A DNA stretch of 64,000 nucleotides from CAJOLV01 sp045631885 (GCA_045631885.1 JAZQVN010000010.1:32967-96966), one strand, 5' to 3'; positions 36,410 to 45,596 are shown, counted from the stretch's first letter. Notes: a model not told the origin generated them from the letters alone. Translations and numbers: made by a program.

Positions 36410-38251
36410 ATGGCAAAAGGTAATAAAAAACCATTTAATGGACAACGTGAAACAAATGTTTCCACGAAAGTCAGCGCAGATAAAACCAGAACCAAAGTTA
36501 ATGGTGGTGTCTTTGTTTATACAGGGGCGATCTCCACTGGTGAATTATCTAAAGCATTAAATATTCCATTAGGAGATATTATTAAATTTCTCTTTATGCA
36601 AGGAAAGATGGTCACGATTAACACAATCCTCGATGATGAATTAATCGGAATCGTCTGCTTAGAATTCGGATATGATTTTGAAAAGAAGAATATCGTCGCC
36701 GCAGAAAATTTCGAAGATTTAGAAATCAATGATGACCCAGCCAAGTTAAAACCACGTCCAGCGGTTGTTACTATCATGGGTCACGTTGACCACGGTAAAA
36801 CCACATTAATCGACGCGATTAGAAATTCTAATTTAGTCGAAGGCGAATTCGGTGGTATCAGCCAAGAGATTGGTGCGTATCAAAAAGAATATAAAGGTGA
36901 AAAGATTACGTTTATCGATACTCCTGGGCACGAAGCCTTTACTGCGATGAGAGCAAGAGGCGCGAGTGTCACCGATATTGTTGTCTTAGTCGTCGCTGCG
37001 GACGATGGCGTTATGCCTCAAACAATCGAAGCGATTGACCACGCTAAAGCGGCCAACGTCCCAATTATCGTTGCGATTAACAAAATGGATAAGCCAGGCG
37101 CTGATCCAGATAGAGTTAAACAAGAATTAATGCAACACGATGTTATCGCTGAAGATTATGGTGGAGACGCCATTTGTGTTGAAATTTCTGCAAAGCAGAA
37201 AAAGAATATTGATGGCATCTTAGAAGCCATCCTCGTGGTCGCTGAATTAAAAGAATTAAAAGCTAATCCAGATCGATATGCTTTAGGTACAGTTTTAGAA
37301 GCAAAATTAGATAAAAATGAAGGTGCAAAAGCCACATTATTAATTCAAAACGGTACATTAAGAGAAGGTGACTTTTTAGTTGTTGGTACATCCTACGGCA
37401 AAGCCAGAAGAATGACAAACGAATATCGTAAAGTTCTTCAAGAAGCCACACCAAGTACACCAGTCTCCGTTATCGGTTTAGGTGAAGTTCCTCAAGCTGG
37501 CGATCGCTTTATGGCTTTCTCTGAAGAAAGTGAAGCGAGAAGTATCGCCACAAGAAGAAAATTAATTAAAGAACAAAAAGATAGAAACGCGACATCTGCC
37601 GCTTCTTTAGAAGATTTATTTAATAGAGCTAAAGAAGGCGAAAGACAAGTTATCAACTTAATTATTAAAGCTGATTCCACTGGTAGTGCAGAAGCCGTTA
37701 AAGCATCTTTAGAAAAATTATCTACTGAAGATATCAAGATTAATATCGTCAGAGCTACCTCTGGTGCGATTACTGAAAGTGATGTCTTATTAGCCAGCGC
37801 CTCACACGCGATTATTTATGGATTTAATGTGAGACCAGATGCGAGAACTAGAGCGAAAGCTTTAGAAGAAGGCATTGAAATTAGATTACACCGTATCATT
37901 TACGCTTTAATTGAAGAAATTCAAGCGGCGATGAAAGGTATGCTAGCCCCAACATTTGTCGAAAAAGTGACTGGCCAAGCTGAAATTAGACGTTTGTTCA
38001 AAGTCAGTAAGTTAGGCACAATCGCCGGATGTATGGTGGTGGAAGGCTCTATCAAATCCACATGTGGAGTGAGAGTTATCCGTGGTGGTATCGTCATTTA
38101 TGAAGGAAAACTCGCTTCCTTACAAAGAGAAAAAGATCAAGTTAAAGAAGTTAAATCCGGTTATGAATGCGGTATGTTAATCGAAAACTTTAATGATATT
38201 AAAGAAGGCGACATTATCGAAGGGTTCGAAAGTGTCGAAGAAGAAAAATAA
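36410..38251 (+). CDS. infB: Translation initiation factor IF-2
   Basis: IF-2 is the GTPase that brings initiator tRNA to the ribosome. The 613-residue protein has a short N-terminal region with one IF2_N domain (about 35-85). The G domain has G1 GHVDHGKTTL (Lys130), G3 DTPGHEAFTAMRARG, G4 NKMD and G5 SAK; domains II-IV follow. It lacks the long repetitive N-terminal extension common in Bacillus IF-2. The ATG at 36410 has AGGAAGG 8 nt upstream and is preferred over an in-frame GTG at 36401. Confidence 0.96.
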   Translation: MAKGNKKPFNGQRETNVSTKVSADKTRTKVNGGVFVYTGAISTGELSKALNIPLGDIIKFLFMQGKMVTINTILDDELIGIVCLEFGYDFEKKNIVAAENFEDLEINDDPAKLKPRPAVVTIMGHVDHGKTTLIDAIRNSNLVEGEFGGISQEIGAYQKEYKGEKITFIDTPGHEAFTAMRARGASVTDIVVLVVAADDGVMPQTIEAIDHAKAANVPIIVAINKMDKPGADPDRVKQELMQHDVIAEDYGGDAICVEISAKQKKNIDGILEAILVVAELKELKANPDRYALGTVLEAKLDKNEGAKATLLIQNGTLREGDFLVVGTSYGKARRMTNEYRKVLQEATPSTPVSVIGLGEVPQAGDRFMAFSEESEARSIATRRKLIKEQKDRNATSAASLEDLFNRAKEGERQVINLIIKADSTGSAEAVKASLEKLSTEDIKINIVRATSGAITESDVLLASASHAIIYGFNVRPDARTRAKALEEGIEIRLHRIIYALIEEIQAAMKGMLAPTFVEKVTGQAEIRRLFKVSKLGTIAGCMVVEGSIKSTCGVRVIRGGIVIYEGKLASLQREKDQVKEVKSGYECGMLIENFNDIKEGDIIEGFESVEEEK

Positions 38252-38253
38252 TT

Positions 38254-38586
38254 ATGGCCAATAAACAAGAAAGAATTGCGACATTAATTAGAAAGAATAT
38301 TGCTGAAATCATTCAGTTTGAATTAAAAAACCCTCACCTTGGATTTGTTTCTATTCCTGAAGTGAGAGTCAGCAAAGACTTTTCTTACGCGAAAGTCTAT
38401 GTCTCCTTTATTAGAGATGAAGATGCGAAAGAAGGCATGGAAGTATTAGAACATTCTAAAGGCTTCATCCGTTCTTCTTTAGCGAAGAAAATGGACACAA
38501 GACGCTGCCCAGAATTATCATTCGTCTTAGATGATGGATATAAAAGAGAAGAGAGAATTACCGAATTATTGAATAAAGATAAATAG
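38254..38586 (+). CDS. rbfA: Ribosome-binding factor A
   Basis: RbfA is a small KH-fold factor for late 30S maturation and 16S rRNA processing. The 110-residue protein has the characteristic blocks RIATLIRKNIAEIIQ, VSIPEVRVSKDFSYAKVYVSF and RRCPELSFVLDDGYK. It starts 2 nt after infB and is followed 32 nt later by truB, the standard order of this operon. Confidence 0.95.
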   Translation: MANKQERIATLIRKNIAEIIQFELKNPHLGFVSIPEVRVSKDFSYAKVYVSFIRDEDAKEGMEVLEHSKGFIRSSLAKKMDTRRCPELSFVLDDGYKREERITELLNKDK

Positions 38587-38618
38587 GTTAATTATCTCCG
38601 AGTGAAAAAGAGCCCAAT

Positions 38619-39485
38619 ATGAACGGTTTACTTCTTATTGATAAAAGAATAAACGTTACTAGCAGAAGCGTTGATAATAAAATTCAACGCCTTTTTCATA
38701 CTCGGAAAGTTGGTCACCTCGGTACGCTTGACCCATTCGCCAGTGGTTTATTAATTATCGCGGTTAACGGAGGGTGTAAAGCTCTACCTTACATCAATGA
38801 TTCATTTAAAACTTATGAAGCCACTTTATGTTTGGGAAAGAAAACTAGTAGTGGCGATCTGACTGGTGAAGTTATCGAAGAAAAAGAAGTCGGAGATATT
38901 GATGAAAAAGATATTTTAAAAGTCTTTGAATCATTTATCGGTGAAAGCAAACAAATCCCTCCGATGACTAGCGCGCTTCATCATGAAGGGAAAAGACTTT
39001 ATGACTTATCTAGAAAAGGCATTGAAGTTGATAGAAAACCCCGCAAAATCCAAATAAAGTCTTTAAAACTCGTGTCTTTTTCCGAAAATTGCATCAAATT
39101 TGAAGTTCGTTGTTCTCGTGGAACATATGTCAGAACCTTAGGAGAAGATATCGCGATTAAGCTAAATACAGTGGGTCATTTAGTAGAATTAAGAAGAACA
39201 AAAATCGGAAATATTGATATCTCAAAAGCAATAGATATTGAAGATTTAAAAGAAGAAGATTTACTCGATTCTTCTAAATTAATTAGCCTTCCAAAAGTGA
39301 TTATCGACGAAAACAATCCGTTAGTGAAAGACATTAAAGACGGCAAAAATATATCGTTAGAGAATGAAAATGACACTATATTAATTTGCTATAAAAATAG
39401 CAAAAATAATGAAACTAATTCTCTAGCGGTTTATAATAGAAAAAATGGAGATTTATATTTTCCACTTAGGGGACTCTGGTCATGA
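38619..39485 (+). CDS. truB: tRNA pseudouridine(55) synthase
   Basis: TruB makes pseudouridine 55 in the T-loop of tRNAs. The 288-residue protein has the catalytic motif GHLGTLDPFASGLL (Asp38) and the family blocks PPMTSALHHEGKRLYDLSRKG and CSRGTYVRTLGEDIA. It has no clear Shine-Dalgarno, so translation may depend on coupling. Its last 4 nt overlap ribF. Codons are more AT-rich in the last quarter, where sequence conservation within the family is also lower. Confidence 0.94.
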   Translation: MNGLLLIDKRINVTSRSVDNKIQRLFHTRKVGHLGTLDPFASGLLIIAVNGGCKALPYINDSFKTYEATLCLGKKTSSGDLTGEVIEEKEVGDIDEKDILKVFESFIGESKQIPPMTSALHHEGKRLYDLSRKGIEVDRKPRKIQIKSLKLVSFSENCIKFEVRCSRGTYVRTLGEDIAIKLNTVGHLVELRRTKIGNIDISKAIDIEDLKEEDLLDSSKLISLPKVIIDENNPLVKDIKDGKNISLENENDTILICYKNSKNNETNSLAVYNRKNGDLYFPLRGLWS

Positions 39486-40381
39486 AGATATTCCAATTTG
39501 ATTACTTACATACCCCAGTAAATAAAGAAGACACAGTTTTGTGTTTAGGCTTTTTTGATGGCGTTCATTTAGGCCACCAAGCGATGATTAAAGAAGCGTT
39601 AAAAGAAGGTTATAAAGTTAGCGTTCTTACTTTTGATGAATCACCCGCTTTTGTGTTAGGAAACATCAAAGAAAATCATTACCTCACATCAGTTAGTGAT
39701 AAAGCGGAAGTCATGGAGCAATTAGGTGTCGATTATCTATATATCATGAACTTCGATCGCACCGCGGCGGAATTAACAAAAGATGAATTTATCGAACATG
39801 TCATAAATAAAATCAATCCAAAGAAAGTCTTCTGTGGAGAAGATTACACATTTGGTGTGAGAGGAGAAGGGAATAGTTTCTATCTTTCTTTATTCTTCGA
39901 TACCTGTGTGATTCCAACCGAAATGGTGGACGATAAGAAAGTTTCCGCGAGAGATATTTCTAAAATGATTGAAAATGGTGAAATTGAAAAAGCCAATCAA
40001 TTATTAGGCAGACCATTTAGAATTAATGGCTTAGTCACAGAAGGTAAACATAACGGTCGTAAAATCGATTTCCCAACTGCGAACTTAGCTTTAGATTATC
40101 CATACGCTTTTCCAAAATCAGGTGTTTATTTTGGATATGCTTATATCTACGATATAAAATATAAAGCAATTATCGCTGTTGGAACTCATCCCACAATTAT
40201 GGAATTAGCCAAACCAATTATCGAAGTTCACATCTTGAATTTTGATGGAATTATATATGGTAAAGATATCTTTGTAGAATTTATCTTATATCAACGCGAT
40301 ATTATTAATTTTGCTAGTTTAGATGAATTAAAAGAGCAATTAAAACGCGATAAAGCATCAGCGATTAGAAAATTAAAATGA
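39482..40381 (+). CDS. ribF: Bifunctional riboflavin kinase / FAD synthetase
   Basis: RibF converts riboflavin to FMN and then FAD. The 299-residue protein has the nucleotidyltransferase domain (about 1-155) with LGFFDGVHLGHQ and FCGEDYTFGVRGEG. The C-terminal flavokinase domain (about 165-299) has GRPFRINGLVTEG, GRKIDFPTANL, GVYFGYA and VGTHPTI. FAD and FMN would supply the flavin enzymes elsewhere in the window. It overlaps truB and the following lipoprotein gene, each by 4 nt (ATGA). Confidence 0.94.
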   Translation: MKIFQFDYLHTPVNKEDTVLCLGFFDGVHLGHQAMIKEALKEGYKVSVLTFDESPAFVLGNIKENHYLTSVSDKAEVMEQLGVDYLYIMNFDRTAAELTKDEFIEHVINKINPKKVFCGEDYTFGVRGEGNSFYLSLFFDTCVIPTEMVDDKKVSARDISKMIENGEIEKANQLLGRPFRINGLVTEGKHNGRKIDFPTANLALDYPYAFPKSGVYFGYAYIYDIKYKAIIAVGTHPTIMELAKPIIEVHILNFDGIIYGKDIFVEFILYQRDIINFASLDELKEQLKRDKASAIRKLK

Positions 40382-41376
40382 AACTCCGTAGATTAATGAC
40401 TTTGTTATTATCGTTTTCTTATGTCGGTCTTGTTGCTTGCAACAGCTCCAAAACTTTTAATGTTAAAACAACAAAGTTACAAGAACCATTCCAAACAATT
40501 AAAGAAGAGTATTATCAACAATTCTTTTACGATAAAGGAATTACCACTTTTGGTTATGAAGACGAAGAACAAACAATTAAAAGACCGCTGACAATTAATT
40601 CATTTTATGTATATCGTTTGTATGGCGTTTTTGATGGCGCTTATATGGTTGATTTTATTATCAATAATTATGGATGGTGTGGTTGGTTTATGCTCGGTAG
40701 CTTTGAAGTGAATAACGAAACATTTTATAGTTTTTCACAAAATGAACCGATAATTTGGAAAGACCATGTAGTTTATTCAATGCAAGAAGCAGTGGATAAA
40801 AATGTTATAACAATGGATGATTTAAGAAGCTACTCTTTAGCGGATGTTAAATCTATTGAAACACTACAACAAGAATATATTTATAATCTTCCTTCTTTTG
40901 ACGGTAAAAAGAATGATAATTTTGAAGTCATTAATAGAATTAATGAAGATAGGAATTATTCAAGAATAAAAACAGATTATTATAATCAATATTTTGTTAA
41001 TAATAACATCACTACAGACCATGAATTTTGCGAATATTATGAGGCAAGAAAAGTGAATGAGAATTCTATCGCTTTATATCGTTATTATGGTCAATTTGAT
41101 GGAGCTTATTTAGTGAGCATGATGGTTAATGGTCATCATAATCGTTATAACTATTATAGTTTTAATAAGATTGAACACGATGATGAAAGCGTTTATTTCG
41201 TTGATACTAATGAGCCAATTGTTTGGAAAGATGGGCATATCTATACACTTATTAATGCATTAAGTAATAATGTGATTAGTTATGATAACGTAATGTCGTT
41301 ATTAGGCTATAGTAACCAAATTACAGGCGAATTAATTGAAACATGGAGCCCTGAATACGCTAGTAAGCTTCCGTAA
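40378..41376 (+). CDS. Lipoprotein with two tandem homologous domains, unknown function
   Basis: The 332-residue protein has a lipobox ending at Cys21 (LVAC). Two repeats of about 150 residues follow: one with LYGVFDGAYMVDFIINNYG and NEPIIWKDHVVYSMQEAV, the other with YYGQFDGAYLVSMMVNG and NEPIVWKDGHIYTLINAL. They clearly arose by internal duplication. I do not recognise the domain; a shared Y-G-x-F-D-G-A-Y core and a conserved NEPIxWKD loop are visible. Codon use is more AT-rich than in the translation genes it overlaps, suggesting an accessory gene at the operon's end. Confidence 0.75.
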   Translation: MKLRRLMTLLLSFSYVGLVACNSSKTFNVKTTKLQEPFQTIKEEYYQQFFYDKGITTFGYEDEEQTIKRPLTINSFYVYRLYGVFDGAYMVDFIINNYGWCGWFMLGSFEVNNETFYSFSQNEPIIWKDHVVYSMQEAVDKNVITMDDLRSYSLADVKSIETLQQEYIYNLPSFDGKKNDNFEVINRINEDRNYSRIKTDYYNQYFVNNNITTDHEFCEYYEARKVNENSIALYRYYGQFDGAYLVSMMVNGHHNRYNYYSFNKIEHDDESVYFVDTNEPIVWKDGHIYTLINALSNNVISYDNVMSLLGYSNQITGELIETWSPEYASKLP

Positions 41377-41436
41377 TTGAAATATGAAAAAAATATCTGC
41401 TTTTTTGACTTATGATAAGTTTTTTAAATAAATAAG

Positions 41437-42828
41437 ATGGAGCGAAACATGTCTTCTAAATTATTGAAAAGAATACCGTTACTTATTTCATCTTTCTTCT
41501 TGTTTGCATGCAAAGGCGATGTTTCTTCCGATCATGAAGAAAAAATAATTGATGATTCTGAATTAGGATTAACTTTTAATCTTCTAGAAAACAATACTTA
41601 TGGAGTATCTGTTTTAGAAGGAACAGCATTAAAAGATTTTGAAATTCCTGGAACTTATAACAATAAGAAAGTAACGATAATTAATGATAATGCTTTTGCA
41701 AACGCAAAAGATGTGAATAGTGTAGTAGTAAATCAAGGAATAATTTCAATTGGTAATTACGCTTTTAGTGAATGTTTCAAAATTGAAACAATCACTTTAC
41801 CAGATAGCATTTTTTCAATTGGCGAGTATTCTTTTTCAGATTGTTCCTTGCTATCTAATATTGTTTTACCAAAGAGTTTAAAAACTATTGGAAAATTTGC
41901 ATTTTTCCGTTGCTCTAGTATTAAGGAGATTGAATTGCCTGATTCAATTGCTGAATTGGGGGAGAGTGCTTTCCAAGCATGCGCATCTTTAGAATCATTT
42001 ACTGCACCAAATTCGTTGACAACCATTAGCAAAAGTTTATTAGAGGGATGCCAATCAATTACCAGTATTGAACTCCATGACACAATTACAAATATCGGTG
42101 ATTGGGCTTTCGCAGGGTGTCAATCTTTGGAAAGTATTGATATTCCTGATGGAGTTAAAGAACTAGGAAATCAGGCTTTTGATAACTGCAAATCTTTGAA
42201 ACAGTTTATTGCAAAGAATGTTTCTCGCCTTGGCGATAGTTTGTTTGATGGATGCAATAACTTATTGGAAGTAAACATTGGAACATCTACAACCGTCGAA
42301 GATTACGCATTTGATCATTGTCCAAAATTGCAAACTATTACCATTAATGGTAATGCTGTTTTCGGAAGTTGGGTTTTTGGTGATGGTATTTATTCTTTAA
42401 ATACAATCACAATCAATGGAACTCTATCTGCGAATAGAGCTTCTTTTACCCAATGTTACAATCTCAGTAATTTGAATGTTAGAGATGGAATCATTAGCAC
42501 TGGTGTCGATGCTTTTCATACATGTTCATCCTTGAAAACAATTAACTTAAGTAACTCTTTAGAAATAATTGATGATTTCTGTTTTTACGATAGTGGTCTA
42601 GAAGAAATAACGATTCCAAAAAGTGTGAAAAGAATTGGAAATCTGGCTTTCGCGGAATGCACAAAATTAACCTCATTTACTTATAAAGGAACAATCTCGG
42701 AATGGAATAACATAGAACAAGGTAAGAATTGGAATTTAAGAGTTCCTGCGACAAAAATTATTTGTTCAGATGGAAGCGTTGATATGCCTCCGATTGATTA
42801 TTCTTACGAAGGAGACGAAGATTTATAA
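41437..42828 (+). CDS. BspA-like leucine-rich repeat lipoprotein
   Basis: The 463-residue surface protein has a lipobox at LFAC (Cys25) and then about a dozen LRR_5 repeats of ~23 residues with the BspA pattern (IxxIGxxAFxxCxxLxxIxLPxS). Examples are ISIGNYAFSECFKIETI and IAELGESAFQACASLESF. It ends in the motif YKGTISEWNNI...IICSDG shared with the membrane protein at 32650. Such proteins usually bind host or bacterial surfaces in gut and oral bacteria. A GGAG ribosome site precedes the ATG. The DNA is lower in GC than neighbouring housekeeping genes. Confidence 0.9.
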   Translation: MERNMSSKLLKRIPLLISSFFLFACKGDVSSDHEEKIIDDSELGLTFNLLENNTYGVSVLEGTALKDFEIPGTYNNKKVTIINDNAFANAKDVNSVVVNQGIISIGNYAFSECFKIETITLPDSIFSIGEYSFSDCSLLSNIVLPKSLKTIGKFAFFRCSSIKEIELPDSIAELGESAFQACASLESFTAPNSLTTISKSLLEGCQSITSIELHDTITNIGDWAFAGCQSLESIDIPDGVKELGNQAFDNCKSLKQFIAKNVSRLGDSLFDGCNNLLEVNIGTSTTVEDYAFDHCPKLQTITINGNAVFGSWVFGDGIYSLNTITINGTLSANRASFTQCYNLSNLNVRDGIISTGVDAFHTCSSLKTINLSNSLEIIDDFCFYDSGLEEITIPKSVKRIGNLAFAECTKLTSFTYKGTISEWNNIEQGKNWNLRVPATKIICSDGSVDMPPIDYSYEGDEDL

Positions 42829-42836
42829 AAAAATAG

Positions 42837-42865
42837 TTGCCATATTTTATATGGAAATGTATATT
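42837..42865 (+). promoter_or_regulatory. rpsO promoter
   Basis: TTGCCA (42837-42842), a 17-bp spacer and TATATT (42860-42865) give a good vegetative promoter. The predicted start is near 42872, leaving a ~78-nt leader before rpsO that contains the pseudoknot described separately. Confidence 0.7.
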
Positions 42866-42880
42866 ATTAGTTGCGACTTT

Positions 42881-42946
42881 GACTTAGTTCGCCGAATCCT
42901 CAACGGCCCACCAAGTCTTAGTTAAGAATTAGAGTTAGGAGGATTC
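42881..42946 (+). promoter_or_regulatory. Candidate S15-responsive pseudoknot in the rpsO leader
   Basis: A stem (gactt 42881-42885 / aagtc 42913-42917, then GT/AC and gccg 42891-42894 / cggc 42904-42907) closes a 9-nt loop. Loop bases aatcctc (42895-42901) are fully complementary to gaggatt (42939-42945), which contains the Shine-Dalgarno of rpsO. Including the preceding G, the complement is 8 nt. This H-type pseudoknot would hide the ribosome site, as in known S15 autoregulation. Confidence 0.65.
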
Positions 42947-42949
42947 CCC

Positions 42950-43219
42950 ATGGCATTAACCAAGGAAAGAAAAGCTGAAATCGTCAAAAAGTTCGGTAAG
43001 AACGAAAAAGACACCGGTTCTGTCCAAGTCCAAGTGGCCTTATTAACAGAACAAATCAAAGCTCTAACCGCTCACTTAAAAGCAAACCACAAAGATGCTC
43101 ACAGTAAGCGTAGTTTGATGATTATGGTCGGTCAAAGAAGAAGTTTACTCAACTACTTACTCAAAACCGATAGAGAAGCTTATCTCAAACTTATCGTCGA
43201 TCTCGGATTACGTAAATAA
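42950..43219 (+). CDS. rpsO: 30S ribosomal protein S15
   Basis: The 89-residue protein is a full-length S15, with the blocks GSVQVQVALLTEQIKALTAHLK, DAHSKRSLMIMVGQRRSLLNYL and the C-terminal DLGLRK. S15 binds the three-way junction of 16S rRNA early in assembly and often represses its own mRNA. The start is set by a TAGGAGG ribosome site that is sequestered by the upstream leader. It is followed by a terminator and then pnp, the conserved neighbour. Confidence 0.97.
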   Translation: MALTKERKAEIVKKFGKNEKDTGSVQVQVALLTEQIKALTAHLKANHKDAHSKRSLMIMVGQRRSLLNYLLKTDREAYLKLIVDLGLRK

Positions 43220-43243
43220 TCTAGATAATACGAAAGAAAAATT

Positions 43244-43266
43244 GACCATCGCTGATGGTCTTTTTT
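43244..43266 (+). terminator. Intrinsic terminator of rpsO
   Basis: A perfect 7-bp stem (gaccatc 43244-43250 / gatggtc 43254-43260) with a 3-nt loop is followed by six T residues. Confidence 0.92.
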
Positions 43267-43286
43267 GTTACTTATAAAATCTTTCA

Positions 43287-43314
43287 TTGAAATATTTTAT
43301 ATTTAGAATATAAT
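43287..43314 (+). promoter_or_regulatory. pnp promoter
   Basis: TTGAAA (43287-43292), a 16-bp spacer and TATAAT (43309-43314) lie between the rpsO terminator and pnp, giving pnp its own transcript. Confidence 0.75.
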
Positions 43315-43349
43315 ATAGCCGTATATATTTAAGAAAAAGAGGAAAAAAG

Positions 43350-45545
43350 ATGAAAAGAGTATTCGAATTAGAGTTCGAAGGAAAGAAGTTCGTTGCTGAG
43401 ATTGGCGAAATCGCTAAACAAGCTGATGGCGCAGTCTTAATGAGATTAAACGAAACAGCAGTTCTTTCCACAGTGTGTTGCTCAGATGAACCAAAAGAAG
43501 GAGATTTCTTCCCATTAACAGTTGGTTATGAAGAAAAGCAATACGCAGTTGGCAAAATCCCTGGCTCATTCTTAAGAAGAGAAGGTAGAGCAGGTGAACA
43601 CGCCACATTAACCGCGAGATTAATTGATCGTCCAATTAGACCAATGTTCTCCGAAGGATTCAGAAATGAAGTCCAAATTGTTAACACAGTCATGTCAGTT
43701 GATCAAGACTGCACACCAGAAATGACCGCGATGTTAGGTTCTTCCTTAGCATTAGGCATCTCTGATATCCCATTTGATGGCCCAATCGCTGGTGTTCAAG
43801 TTGGTAGAGTGAATGGTGAATTCATCATCAACCCAACAGTCGCCGAAAAAGAAGTTAGTGACTTAAACTTAACAGTTGCTGGTACAAAAGAAGCTATCAA
43901 CATGGTTGAAGCCGGCGCTGATCAATTAGATGAAGATACAATGTTAGACGCTTTGATGTTTGGTCATGAAGCTATTAAGAGATTATGCGCATGGCAAGAA
44001 GAAATCATCAAAGAAGTCGGACATCCAAAAAGAGAAATCGAATTATATCAATGCGATCCTGAAATTGAAAAAGATGTCACCGATAGAGCGGAAGCAAGAT
44101 TAAAGAAAGCTATCTCTATCTTTGATAAATTAGAAAGACAAGACGCGATTGATGCAATCGAAGATGAAATCTTAGATGATTACGATTCTCGTAAATACGA
44201 AGATGAGAAAACTCATCAAAAAGTTATGCACATGGTTAACGAGACTTTAGAAGCTCTCGTCGCTAAAGAAGTGAGAAGATTAATCACTGATGAAAAGATC
44301 AGACCAGATGGTCGTAAAGTCGATGAAATCCGTCCATTAGACGCGCAAATCGATTTATTACCAAGAACTCATGGTTCTGCGATGTTCACCCGTGGTCAAA
44401 CACAAGTTATCTCCATTACAACTTTAGGTGCAAAATCCGATGAACAAATTATTGATAATTTGACACCAGAAGAAACCAGACACTGGATGCATCATTATAA
44501 CTTCCCACCATATTCCGTTGGTGAAGTTGGTAGAATGGGCTCCCCAGGTAGAAGAGAAATCGGTCACGGCGCTTTAGGTGAAAGAGCATTAAGCTATGTC
44601 ATCCCAAGCGAAGAAGAATTCCCATACACAATTAGAACAGTGGCGGAAGTTGTGGAAAGTAACGGTTCCTCCTCTCAAGCTAGTATTTGTGCTTCCTGTA
44701 TGTCCTTAATGGCCGCAGGTGTCCCAATCAAAGCGATGGTCAGTGGTATCGCGATGGGCTTAATTAGTTCTGGTCCATTAGATGATGACCACCCATATAC
44801 AATCCTTACCGATATCCAAGGTTTAGAAGATCACTTCGGTGATATGGACTTCAAAGTGGCCGGTACTGAAAAAGGTATTACCGCTTTACAAATGGATATC
44901 AAGATTAAAGGCGTCACCCGTGATGTCTTAAAGAAAGCCTTAGCACAAGCCCACGTCGCAAGAGCGCAAATTAGAGAAGTTATGGCTAAAGCCATCTCCG
45001 AACCAAGACCAGACGTTGGTAAATACGCTCCAAAGATGGATACCTTCATGATTGATCCAGACAAGATCAGAGAAGTTATCGGTACAGGTGGTAAAGTTAT
45101 CAATGATATTATCGCAAAATGCGATAACGTGAAGATTGATATCGAAGATAGTGGTCAAGTCACCATCTACCACATGGATAGAGAAACAATCAACAAAGCT
45201 AAAGCGATCATCTTAGATATCGTGAGAGAAGCTAAAGTTGGTGAAGAATTCGTCGGTGAAGTCACTAGAGTTGAAGATTATGGTGCATTCGTCCGCTTAT
45301 TCGGAGATGTTGAAGGTTTATGCCACGTCTCAAGATTAGGTTGGGGTTACATCAATAAAGCCAGTGATGTCGTTAAAGTCGGTGACAAATTAAAAGTTAG
45401 AGTTATCGAAATTGATGACCACGGCAAAGTCAAAGTCTCCCACAAAGAATTCTTAGAAAAACCTGAAGGAGTCGAAGAAGGTAGAATTGAACATCAATCC
45501 AGACCAGACCGCTCCATCAAAGGTCCAAGAAAATTTAAGAAATAA
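43350..45545 (+). CDS. pnp: Polyribonucleotide nucleotidyltransferase (PNPase)
   Basis: PNPase degrades RNA 3' to 5' by phosphorolysis. The 731-residue protein has two RNase PH-like cores, the first starting FELEFEGKKFVAEIGEIA and the second carrying the active-site region GSPGRREIGHGALGERAL. A KH domain (about 563-620, REVIGTGGKVIND) and an S1 domain (about 630-700, GEVTRVEDYGAFV) follow. The length is normal. A GAGGAAAAAAG ribosome site precedes the ATG. It follows rpsO with a separate promoter, as in many Bacilli. Confidence 0.97.
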   Translation: MKRVFELEFEGKKFVAEIGEIAKQADGAVLMRLNETAVLSTVCCSDEPKEGDFFPLTVGYEEKQYAVGKIPGSFLRREGRAGEHATLTARLIDRPIRPMFSEGFRNEVQIVNTVMSVDQDCTPEMTAMLGSSLALGISDIPFDGPIAGVQVGRVNGEFIINPTVAEKEVSDLNLTVAGTKEAINMVEAGADQLDEDTMLDALMFGHEAIKRLCAWQEEIIKEVGHPKREIELYQCDPEIEKDVTDRAEARLKKAISIFDKLERQDAIDAIEDEILDDYDSRKYEDEKTHQKVMHMVNETLEALVAKEVRRLITDEKIRPDGRKVDEIRPLDAQIDLLPRTHGSAMFTRGQTQVISITTLGAKSDEQIIDNLTPEETRHWMHHYNFPPYSVGEVGRMGSPGRREIGHGALGERALSYVIPSEEEFPYTIRTVAEVVESNGSSSQASICASCMSLMAAGVPIKAMVSGIAMGLISSGPLDDDHPYTILTDIQGLEDHFGDMDFKVAGTEKGITALQMDIKIKGVTRDVLKKALAQAHVARAQIREVMAKAISEPRPDVGKYAPKMDTFMIDPDKIREVIGTGGKVINDIIAKCDNVKIDIEDSGQVTIYHMDRETINKAKAIILDIVREAKVGEEFVGEVTRVEDYGAFVRLFGDVEGLCHVSRLGWGYINKASDVVKVGDKLKVRVIEIDDHGKVKVSHKEFLEKPEGVEEGRIEHQSRPDRSIKGPRKFKK

Positions 45546-45552
45546 TTAAACT

Positions 45553-45580
45553 AGACCCAATAAATATTTGGGTCTTTTTT
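45553..45580 (+). terminator. Intrinsic terminator of pnp
   Basis: A perfect 8-bp stem (agacccaa 45553-45560 / ttgggtct 45568-45575) with a 7-nt loop is followed by a T-tract. Its 3' arm overlaps the likely -35 region of the next gene. Confidence 0.9.
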
Positions 45581-45590
45581 GTAAATAGAG

Positions 45591-45596
45591 TATGAT
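45591..45596 (+). promoter_or_regulatory. -10 element 6 nt before ATG (predicted leaderless)
   Basis: TATGAT is followed by TTAAAT and the ATG at 45603. There is no Shine-Dalgarno. A partial -35 (TTGGGT, 45568-45573) lies 17 nt upstream inside the terminator stem. Confidence 0.5.
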
